Assembly (NCBI GenBank): GCA_017453865.1
Contig: JAFTEC010000018.1
Span: forward strand, 1-40,746
Origin: Lachnospiraceae bacterium
Lineage (GTDB): Bacteria; Bacillota; Clostridia; Lachnospirales; Lachnospiraceae
Direction of reading: 5' to 3'
Length of the DNA stretch: 40,746 nucleotides
Numbering within the stretch: position 1 is the stretch's first letter; each line of letters starts with the position of its first letter. A program made the translations under genes and the position numbers. The notes beneath the pieces are model-generated. The model saw only the letters and a program-made list of their open reading frames with translations. It ran no database searches and had not been told where the DNA came from. Shown one piece after another: positions 1 to 6,718 of the stretch.

Positions 1-1
1 A

Positions 2-35
2 AAGTGAACCCACGGCAAATCGAAGTGAACCCACG
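2..35. repeat. Two direct 13-bp repeats at the left edge
   Basis: AAGTGAACCCACG occurs at 2-14 and again at 23-35, a period of 21 bp. Closely spaced direct copies of this kind are found at the ends of some insertion sequences, for example the IS21 family, so this may be the outer end of an element lying to the left of the window. No transposase is visible and the other end is out of view, so the mobile-element reading is only a possibility. Confidence 0.45.
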
Positions 36-120
36 CCGGGGCGCAAGTAGTATTTTGCCCGATAAAAAACTACGTTTTGACTACGATTCACGGCCAAGCT
101 TTGCCACACTTTGTCAGGCT

Positions 121-149
121 TTGCCATTTGGCCCGATTTTCTGTAAAAT
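121..149 (+). promoter_or_regulatory. Sigma-A-type promoter for the tyrosine phosphatase gene
   Basis: TTGCCA (121-126), a 17-bp spacer and TAAAAT (144-149) match the vegetative promoter pattern. Transcription would begin near 156, leaving a leader of about 64 nt. The leader contains the perfect 12-bp palindrome CTGAAGCTTCAG at 152-163. Confidence 0.5.
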
Positions 150-219
150 GACTGAAGCTTCAGCAGCCTGGCAAACTGGCGCAAACTTAGAGCTTTTGAT
201 GCAGTTTTGGAGGTAAGAA

Positions 220-681
220 ATGCCTATAAAAGTATTATTCATCTGCCACGGCAATATCTGCAGGTCGGTTTCTGCGGAGTATATCTTTAATGAGCTGATA
301 CGGGAAAGAAAAGCGGAGGCAGACTACATAGTGGATTCTGCAGCCACCTCGACGGAGGAAATCGGGAACCCCATATATCCGCCTATGGAGAGGGCGTTAC
401 GGAATCATAATATCCCCATAGGGAAGCACAGGGCGAGACAGGTCAGGCGGAGCGACTATGAAAAATTTGACCTGATCATCGCCATGGACGAAGAGAATAT
501 GTATTATCTCGGCAGGATCTTAGGTGAGGATACGGAGGGGAAGATACATTACCTTATGGAGTATACGGACGATCCCCACGCGAAGATCGAAGATCCCTGG
601 TATACCAGGGATTTTGAAAAAGCCTATCAGGATATCAGGCAGGGCTGCGAAGGGCTGCTAAAGGAAAAAATCGAAAAATAA
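220..681 (+). CDS. Low-molecular-weight protein tyrosine phosphatase
   Basis: The 153-residue protein fits the low-molecular-weight phosphatase family, which removes phosphate from tyrosine (sometimes arginine) residues in the cytoplasm. The phosphate-binding loop CHGNICRS starts at the nucleophile Cys9 and ends at Arg15-Ser16. The general acid lies in the DPWY motif at Asp125. Length and motif spacing are normal for the family. The start is set by GGAGGT at 209-214, five bases before the ATG. The gene converges on the CotH gene with only four bases between the stop codons. In Firmicutes such phosphatases often act with polysaccharide tyrosine kinases, but no kinase is present here, so the substrate is unknown. 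Confidence 0.92.
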   Translation: MPIKVLFICHGNICRSVSAEYIFNELIRERKAEADYIVDSAATSTEEIGNPIYPPMERALRNHNIPIGKHRARQVRRSDYEKFDLIIAMDEENMYYLGRILGEDTEGKIHYLMEYTDDPHAKIEDPWYTRDFEKAYQDIRQGCEGLLKEKIEK

Positions 682-685
682 GTAC

Positions 686-2956
686 TTAAGAGCTGCAGGC
701 TTCCTCCACAAAGGGGATGATATAGTCACGGCGTTCACGAAGATATTTCCGGATACTCTCTATATCTCCGTCAAAATCCCTTATGGTATATCTTTCGCCA
801 AAGTAGCGGCTAAAGTCACTCTCTATGTAGGGCCTTATTTCCGCGGCGTAGCGGTCCAGCTTTTCTATTGCAGACTCCGGCTCAAAGACAGTAGACGCTA
901 TTTCCTTAAATCTTTTAAGGAAGCGCTTCTTAAAGTCGGGATTTTGCATTAGCTTTGAGAAGAGCTCATCCGGACGGTAGTTCTTTGTTCCTTTCAGGGC
1001 CTTACTAATGGTATTTACGCTGACCGCACCGTAGTCGAGATTTGAATTGTTATCAAAGTTTAACCATCTCCAGCGGCCGTCGGCGAAGCTGTTACTTTTA
1101 TCCTTATCCCTTGTACGCCAGAAGGCTACGTTGATATTCGGCCAGTCCATGCCCTCATCTATATAGATCCTTGCGGCATAGAAGTCAATAAGGCTCTCCA
1201 TATCCGCCATTTCCTGAAACCTCTCATAATCGGTGCCGGCAGTAAAATCGGCATTCATTATGAAGTGCCTGAGATCACCGTAGAGCTCGTCATCCTCGGG
1301 GATACCCTTACTAAGGAGGCTGTTTTTCACCATAACCACCTTATCCGGATCAACATCAAAATACCCTCCGATAAAGTCCTCATCCATTTTTTCACTGAAC
1401 CTGTATATTCCCCAGAATTCACCGTCTATAAATAGGGAGGCGGGGGAGGTGAAGGAGAGTGAAGCAAATGAAAGCTCCGATGTGATATCGGAAATAAATG
1501 CATCCCGGACAAGGGAAAGCTCATCCTGTCCGCCCGCAAAGAGGGTAAGTCTTGAATAATCCTTATTAAAAACATCCTTATCTATTACCCGGGAGCCGTA
1601 ATAATTCCTGCCGTAGAGATTCAGGCTTTTTTTCGGGAAATTACAGGTCCTGTGGCCCTTGACCCGTATCCCCAGGGTCCCGGATGAAGAAAGCTTATGC
1701 TCCTTATCAAAGAGAGTAAGAAAAGCCTCCCTTTCCCATGCACTGCCTCTAAATGTATAATTACTCCCGATAAATTCATCCATTTTGACGTCAGCGATCA
1801 TAACACTGCCGTCTGTCGGAATTTCGGGGTTTTCTTCGAGAAAGCGGAGGGCGTTTTCACTTTCCGAAAGCCGTTTCTTAAAGCTTTCAACTCCATTTTT
1901 CCCGATAACATAGATCCCCTTTTCAAAGTCAAATAGGTTTGAAGGGTCGGTTATAAGGGATATCATATCTATGCCTTTGAAGTTAGCTGCCACGGATTCC
2001 GGAAAGAAGGTGCGGCTCACGGTTTCTGATCTGTTCCCATTCTTATCAAAGACCGCAGCCCTTATAACGTTACATTTAAGGACCGGAGATAAGGGAATCG
2101 AAAACTTATAGTTGATATAGGGGAGAAGATCAACGGACACATCACTTAATGCGGAGTAGACATTTTCCTCTGAGCTTCTGTCATAGATCCTTATGGGCTT
2201 TTCGTATTTAAGAGAAGAAGGAGTCGGCTCAGAGCCGTCAAAAGTGTAATAGATATCACCCTCCTCTGAGGAAATCGAAAGGTAAAATTCCGAATCATAT
2301 AAGCCGCTTTCCCTTGAAAACCGAGGTTCATCAAGAGATGGATAGGTAACAGCGGAGCTCTTTGAATTTGATGAAAGCGGCGTGGGAGTACGCCTTAAAA
2401 TATCGCCTGTTCCATCGGGTACTCTTGCCAGAGTGGTATCGTATTTCAAAGGAATAAGTTGAAAGCTGTCAACCGGATACTCATTTTTTGAGGAAAGGTA
2501 GAGGGTCTCATTCTTACTGAGCTTAAAGGAGGTATGGAGACCGTTATCCCTTACAGGGACAGCTTTTCCATTCATTATGAAGCTGTCAAGGGAAAAGCTC
2601 TCATCCTGATCCGGCTCTTTATCTAAAGTACCGTCAAAAAAAACGGTAAGATAGCCATTCGTCGGAACAACAGTTCCTTCGGGGAAGAACCATTTATCCC
2701 GCTTTGAAGAAGAGTCGGAAAGATACCAGCCTGAAATATTTATATCCTTCCCTCCCTTATTGTAGAGCTCCGCCCAGTCCGGATGAGCGCCGTTTTCATC
2801 ATAGAGGCAGGAAAGGTTATATAAACAGACCTCGTTTATCGTTATGTCCTTTATATCCGAAGAACCTGCCGTTGATGCTGCGTAGGCGATGATCGCGGTA
2901 ACCAATGCAAAAAGCAGGCACAAAAACAGTTCAAAATGTCTCTTTATGCTTCTCAT
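686..2956 (-). CDS. Secreted CotH-family protein with lamin-tail and chitobiase C-terminal-like domains
   Basis: The 756-residue protein begins with a basic stretch and a hydrophobic segment (about residues 8-28), a signal peptide or anchor. A lamin-tail-type beta domain follows (about 38-150, with DWAELYN and ISGWYLSD), then a chitobiase/hexosaminidase C-terminal-like domain (about 210-320, with YYTFDGSEPT). A CotH kinase-like domain fills about 380-750 (GIRVKGHRTCNFPKKSL, GIYRFSEKMDEDF). CotH of Bacillus spores is an atypical protein kinase. Here the usual Asp-x-Asp metal motif reads FDNNSN near residue 633, so activity is doubtful. It is probably an extracellular, wall- or glycan-associated protein. 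A promoter-like sequence ends eight bases before the ATG and there is no ribosome binding site. A second CotH protein lies at 30521-32143. Confidence 0.85.
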   Translation of the reverse strand: MRSIKRHFELFLCLLFALVTAIIAYAASTAGSSDIKDITINEVCLYNLSCLYDENGAHPDWAELYNKGGKDINISGWYLSDSSSKRDKWFFPEGTVVPTNGYLTVFFDGTLDKEPDQDESFSLDSFIMNGKAVPVRDNGLHTSFKLSKNETLYLSSKNEYPVDSFQLIPLKYDTTLARVPDGTGDILRRTPTPLSSNSKSSAVTYPSLDEPRFSRESGLYDSEFYLSISSEEGDIYYTFDGSEPTPSSLKYEKPIRIYDRSSEENVYSALSDVSVDLLPYINYKFSIPLSPVLKCNVIRAAVFDKNGNRSETVSRTFFPESVAANFKGIDMISLITDPSNLFDFEKGIYVIGKNGVESFKKRLSESENALRFLEENPEIPTDGSVMIADVKMDEFIGSNYTFRGSAWEREAFLTLFDKEHKLSSSGTLGIRVKGHRTCNFPKKSLNLYGRNYYGSRVIDKDVFNKDYSRLTLFAGGQDELSLVRDAFISDITSELSFASLSFTSPASLFIDGEFWGIYRFSEKMDEDFIGGYFDVDPDKVVMVKNSLLSKGIPEDDELYGDLRHFIMNADFTAGTDYERFQEMADMESLIDFYAARIYIDEGMDWPNINVAFWRTRDKDKSNSFADGRWRWLNFDNNSNLDYGAVSVNTISKALKGTKNYRPDELFSKLMQNPDFKKRFLKRFKEIASTVFEPESAIEKLDRYAAEIRPYIESDFSRYFGERYTIRDFDGDIESIRKYLRERRDYIIPFVEEACSS

Positions 2957-2964
2957 TTGTACAA

Positions 2965-2993
2965 ATGATACGATATCAAAAATGCTTTTTCAA
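2965..2993 (-). promoter_or_regulatory. Sigma-A-type promoter immediately upstream of the CotH gene
   Basis: On the minus strand TTGAAA (2993-2988), a 17-bp spacer and TATCAT (2970-2965) fit the vegetative consensus. Only eight bases separate the -10 box from the ATG at 2956, so the predicted transcript starts at or within a base or two of the start codon. Confidence 0.5.
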
Positions 2994-3005
2994 GAATATC
3001 CTGAT

Positions 3006-3034
3006 TTTACAATTATTTATGCCTATGGTAAAAT
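3006..3034 (+). promoter_or_regulatory. Sigma-A-type promoter with extended -10 for the zinc-finger/polA operon
   Basis: TTTACA (3006-3011), a 17-bp spacer and TAAAAT (3029-3034) preceded by TGG form a good extended -10 promoter. It would give a leader of about 19 nt before the ATG at 3060. It is the likely promoter for both the small zinc-finger gene and polA. Confidence 0.6.
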
Positions 3035-3059
3035 TTCGTGGATTGTGCGGGTGTAGGTT

Positions 3060-3404
3060 ATGGCAAAGGAAAAGGAAAAAATAAGCTGTAAGGATGTGGA
3101 AAACTTCCTCCAGCCATATCTGGAGGACCGGCTCAATAATAAGGACTGCTTTAAGCTCCTTAATCACCTTAAGGACTGCGAGGAGTGCATGGATGAGCTG
3201 GAGATCCGCTATCTACTCCACGAGGGTTTGAAAAGACTGGAAGACGGACATGACTTCAATCTTAAATCCGAGCTGGAAGAAAGGCTTTATCACTCAGAGC
3301 AGCATATCCTTATGATAGACAGGATAAAGACGACCCTGATCCTTTTTGGCGCAGCCCTTGTGATACTTGGGCTTGTACAGCTTGTTTTTGTAATTATAGG
3401 TTGA
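3060..3404 (+). CDS. Small zinc-finger (zf-HC2/anti-sigma-like) membrane protein
   Basis: The 114-residue protein has an N-terminal Cys (residue 10) and then the motif HLKDCEEC, which is the H-x3-C-x2-C pattern of zinc-binding anti-sigma factors (zf-HC2). The C-terminal 25 residues form one membrane segment, giving the cytoplasmic zinc domain plus anchor layout of that family. No ECF sigma factor gene is adjacent, so an anti-sigma role is only inferred. The gene ends in TGA overlapping the possible TTG start of the polA frame and shares its promoter at 3006-3034. The match is to the motif and layout only. Confidence 0.7.
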   Translation: MAKEKEKISCKDVENFLQPYLEDRLNNKDCFKLLNHLKDCEECMDELEIRYLLHEGLKRLEDGHDFNLKSELEERLYHSEQHILMIDRIKTTLILFGAALVILGLVQLVFVIIG

Positions 3405-3409
3405 TCAAA

Positions 3410-5950
3410 ATGAAAAAGCTTCTTTTAATAGACGGCCATTCAATGATAAACCGGGCCTTCTACGGTGTCCCGGATCTCACAAATTCAGAAGGCATACATA
3501 CCGGAGCCATTTTCGGATTTCTAAATATCATCCAAAGGGTAATTTCAGACGAAGCTCCGGATCATTTTGCCGTGGCGTTCGATACCTCTGCTCCGACCTT
3601 CAGGCATAAGATGTACGAAGCCTATAAGGGCACCAGAAAGCCTATGCCGGAAGAATTACGTTCCCAGGTCCCGATTCTTCAGTCGCTTTTACGGGATATG
3701 GATGTGCCCGTTCTTATAAAAGAAGGGATCGAAGCCGACGACATACTCGGAACCATTGCCGCCAAATGGGAGAAAAAAGGCTATGAGGTAAGCATTGTGT
3801 CGGGAGACAGGGATCTTCTGCAGCTTGTTACCGCTCATACAAAGCTTATCCTTCCGCGTACCGTCAAGGGAGAAACCGAGATAAAGGAGTTTTACCCCGA
3901 GGACGTAAAGCGGGAATATATGGTGGAGCCAAAGGGGATAATCGAGCTTAAGGCGCTGATGGGGGACAGCAGCGACAATATCCCCGGGGTTCCGAAGATC
4001 GGTGAAAAGACCGCTACTGAGCTTATCACTGAATACGGAAATATCGAAAACCTTAAGAACCATATCGATGATGTAAAGAAGAAAAGCATAAGAGAATCCT
4101 TAAAAGAGAATTTCGATCTTGCCATCCTATCAAAAAAGCTAGCAACCATTGATACAAACTCGGATATAGAGCTTGACGAGGAAGCCGCAGAATTTGATAC
4201 CCTCTGGAAAGAAAGCGCCTATGAGACCGTAAAGAAGCTTGAATTAAAGAGCTTTTTAAGTAAATTCGGTGATATGGCCTCTAAGGACAGGGAGGAGGCT
4301 TTAAGCGGGTTCAGTGAGGAAACGGATCTCGGTGAGGTGGAGCGCATCTTTTCAGAGATCAGGAGGGCTGAGATCATCGGCTTTTCCGTGGAAACAGATC
4401 CGGAAAGCCGTGAGATCACGGCATTAGCCCTGAAATCCGCTGATTACGCCGTTATCATACCGGTTAACGGCTTCGTTTCACCTATGTACCTTAAAGCCCA
4501 TATCAGATCCCTTATAGAAGATGGAATGGGCTCGCTATATACGGTTAAGTCAAAGGAGCTCTATAAATATGTGCTTAATAAATATTCGGACCGGCTCCTT
4601 GATATCGAGATCCTTGAGTATCTCCTTGATCCCTTAAGGAATGGTTACGATACGCCTGAGGATATCAAGGAAGGAGCCCTTCTTGCCTATAACAGGGGTC
4701 CGGCTCTTTTTGAATCCATAAAAAAAGACGGGATGGAGGAGCTCTGTAAGGATATCGAAATGCCCCTGACATACGCTCTTGCACTTATGGAAAATGAGGG
4801 TGTACGTGTAAAAAAAGAGGAGCTTAATTCCTACAGCCGTAATCTCGGAGACAGGTTAAAGCTCCTTGAAGGCAGTATTTATAAGGGCGCGGGAGAGGAA
4901 TTCAATATAAACTCCCCGAAGCAGCTTGGGGTAATCCTTTTTGAAAAGCTGAAGATCGAGGGCGCAAAGAAAACAAAGACCGGATATTCGACATCAGCGG
5001 ATGTCCTTGAAAAGCTTGCCCCGAAATATCCCTTTGTAAGGGAAATACTGGAGTACCGGACCTATTCAAAGCTTAAGGCTACCTATGCTGACGGACTTCA
5101 GCCCTTTATAAGGGAGGACGGGCGTATCCACTCCACCTTCAATCAGACCGTCACCGCCACGGGCCGCATAAGCTCTGCCGACCCGAACCTTCAGAATATT
5201 CCTGTTCGCACGGCTCTCGGCCGTGAATTCAGGAAGGTCTTTATCCCGAAGGAGGGCTTTTCGTTTATCGACGCGGACTACAGCCAGATAGAGCTTCGTA
5301 TCCTTGCTTCACTTTCAGGGGATAAAAAGCTTATAGAAGCCTACAATGAGGGAAAGGATATACATGCGATAACCGCCTCTCAGGTATTTAATGTGCCCTT
5401 GGAGGAGGTCACACCGGATCTCAGAAGGAACGCAAAGGCCGTGAATTTCGGTATTATCTACGGTATCAGCTCCTTCGGTCTTTCCCAGGACCTGTCCATT
5501 TCAAGGACCGAGGCAAAGGAATATATTGACAGATACTTTGAGACCTATCCCGATGTAAAGAGCTTCCTTGACGGCCTTATCGAATCCGCCCGGAAAAGGG
5601 GCTATGCCCTGACCTATTTCGGGAGAAGAAGGCCGGTGCCCGAGTTAAAAAGCTCCAACTTTATGCAGCGCTCCTTCGGAGAAAGGGTTGCAATGAACGC
5701 CCCCATACAGGGAACCGCGGCGGATATCATAAAGATCGCCATGGTGAACGTTGAGAGGGCTCTTGAAAATGAGGGTCTTTCATCAAGGCTTATCCTCCAG
5801 GTCCACGACGAGCTTTTGATAGAAACCGCAGCCGGTGAAGAGGAAGCCGTTAAGGAGATACTTGAAAGAGAGATGACAGGGGCAGCAGCGTTCCCCGTTC
5901 CGCTGATAGTAGACATCAATTCGGGAATGAATTGGGATGAGGCACATTAA
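3410..5950 (+). CDS. polA: DNA polymerase I
   Basis: This is a full-length family A polymerase (846 residues) that fills gaps and removes RNA primers. The N-terminal 5'-3' exonuclease domain (about 1-290) has IDGHSMINRAFYG and GDSSDNIPGVPKIGEKT. The middle domain is a remnant 3'-5' exonuclease: the FDTETD motif of E. coli reads FSVETD here, so the first catalytic aspartate is replaced by serine and proofreading is probably absent, as in Bacillus and Taq Pol I. The polymerase domain has motif A (DYSQIELRILAS), motif B (RRNAKAVNFGIIYG) and motif C (VHDEL). The ATG at 3410 is preferred because MKKLLLIDGHS is the usual N-terminus; a TTG three codons earlier overlaps the preceding stop codon. coaE follows after a structured gap. 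Confidence 0.97.
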   Translation: MKKLLLIDGHSMINRAFYGVPDLTNSEGIHTGAIFGFLNIIQRVISDEAPDHFAVAFDTSAPTFRHKMYEAYKGTRKPMPEELRSQVPILQSLLRDMDVPVLIKEGIEADDILGTIAAKWEKKGYEVSIVSGDRDLLQLVTAHTKLILPRTVKGETEIKEFYPEDVKREYMVEPKGIIELKALMGDSSDNIPGVPKIGEKTATELITEYGNIENLKNHIDDVKKKSIRESLKENFDLAILSKKLATIDTNSDIELDEEAAEFDTLWKESAYETVKKLELKSFLSKFGDMASKDREEALSGFSEETDLGEVERIFSEIRRAEIIGFSVETDPESREITALALKSADYAVIIPVNGFVSPMYLKAHIRSLIEDGMGSLYTVKSKELYKYVLNKYSDRLLDIEILEYLLDPLRNGYDTPEDIKEGALLAYNRGPALFESIKKDGMEELCKDIEMPLTYALALMENEGVRVKKEELNSYSRNLGDRLKLLEGSIYKGAGEEFNINSPKQLGVILFEKLKIEGAKKTKTGYSTSADVLEKLAPKYPFVREILEYRTYSKLKATYADGLQPFIREDGRIHSTFNQTVTATGRISSADPNLQNIPVRTALGREFRKVFIPKEGFSFIDADYSQIELRILASLSGDKKLIEAYNEGKDIHAITASQVFNVPLEEVTPDLRRNAKAVNFGIIYGISSFGLSQDLSISRTEAKEYIDRYFETYPDVKSFLDGLIESARKRGYALTYFGRRRPVPELKSSNFMQRSFGERVAMNAPIQGTAADIIKIAMVNVERALENEGLSSRLILQVHDELLIETAAGEEEAVKEILEREMTGAAAFPVPLIVDINSGMNWDEAH

Positions 5951-5952
5951 TT

Positions 5953-5978
5953 GCAGTAGTTCGTTTTTGAACTACTGC
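5953..5978. repeat. Perfect 10-bp hairpin after polA
   Basis: GCAGTAGTTC (5953-5962) and its exact complement (5969-5978) enclose a six-base loop, GTTTTT. No T-run follows, so it is not a canonical terminator on either strand. It sits directly before the structured element at 5981-6022. Confidence 0.7.
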
Positions 5979-5980
5979 AC

Positions 5981-6022
5981 GCGACGTCCGCTCTGCGAAG
6001 CAGACCTTAAATCGGACGGCGC
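5981..6022. repeat. Structured intergenic element, copy A
   Basis: An outer stem GCGACGTCCG / CGGACGGCGC (5981-5990 with 6013-6022, one A-G mismatch) encloses an inner hairpin TCTGC-GAA-GCAGA (5992-6004) and then the unpaired CCTTAAAT. Copies B (15837-15871) and C (23197-23240) have the same architecture with different stem sequences. Function is unknown. Confidence 0.55.
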
Positions 6023-6051
6023 TCCTTGATCGAACTGGAAGAGGGAAAATT

Positions 6052-6651
6052 TTGTTATTCATAGGCATCACCGGCGGTGTCGGTGCGGGAAAATCCGAGA
6101 TATTAAAGCACCTTAAAAAAAATCCGCGCTTTCTTGTGGAGGAAGCGGATGAGATAGCGAGAAGCTTCTATATAAAGGGAAGCCGGATCTATGACAAGCT
6201 TATCTCAACACTCGGGGAAGAGGTTAAGGCCCCGGACGGCAGCATAGATAAAAAGAAGATGGCTTCTATGATCTTTAATGACGAAAAAAAGAAAAATGCC
6301 GTTAACAGCCTTATCCACCCCGCGGTCAGGGAATATGTGATCGAAAAGAAGCGGGAAGCGGAGCTCTCCGGAAGCTATGACATATATTTTTTGGAGGCAG
6401 CCCTTTTAATTGAGTGCGGATATGATAAAATATGCGATGAACTATGGTATATTTATGCAGAGCCTTCGGTCAGAAGGGAGCGGCTTAAAAGGGCAAGGGG
6501 CTACTCCGATGAAAAGACCGGCAGTATTATAAAAAACCAGCTTCCCGACGGGGAATACAGGAAATACTGCGCCCACATCATTGATAATTCCGGTGGGCTT
6601 GAAGGCAGCTTAAGAGAAATTGACAGGATAATCAGTGGATATTCGTGTTGA
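6052..6651 (+). CDS. coaE: Dephospho-CoA kinase
   Basis: The 199-residue protein catalyses the last step of coenzyme A synthesis, ATP-dependent 3'-phosphorylation of dephospho-CoA. The P-loop GITGGVGAGKS is at residues 4-14, followed by family features around VEEADEIA, the HPAVREY region and FLEAALLIECG. Length is normal. The start is a TTG: AGAGGGA lies at 6039-6045, about six bases upstream, and the P-loop would be too close to any later start. Its 3' end overlaps the longest possible reading frame of the FtsA-like gene. Confidence 0.93.
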   Translation: MLFIGITGGVGAGKSEILKHLKKNPRFLVEEADEIARSFYIKGSRIYDKLISTLGEEVKAPDGSIDKKKMASMIFNDEKKKNAVNSLIHPAVREYVIEKKREAELSGSYDIYFLEAALLIECGYDKICDELWYIYAEPSVRRERLKRARGYSDEKTGSIIKNQLPDGEYRKYCAHIIDNSGGLEGSLREIDRIISGYSC

Positions 6652-6718
6652 AGGACGGCGGGCAGGAAAGGCTCTCGCCAAAATGAACAGAACAGTAACA
6701 GGGAAGGGCAGACGAAGC

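Noticed and set aside
4-216. 70-codon frame ahead of the phosphatase gene
   Set aside because: It covers the direct repeats, a stem and the promoter, has no ribosome binding site and no recognisable protein features.
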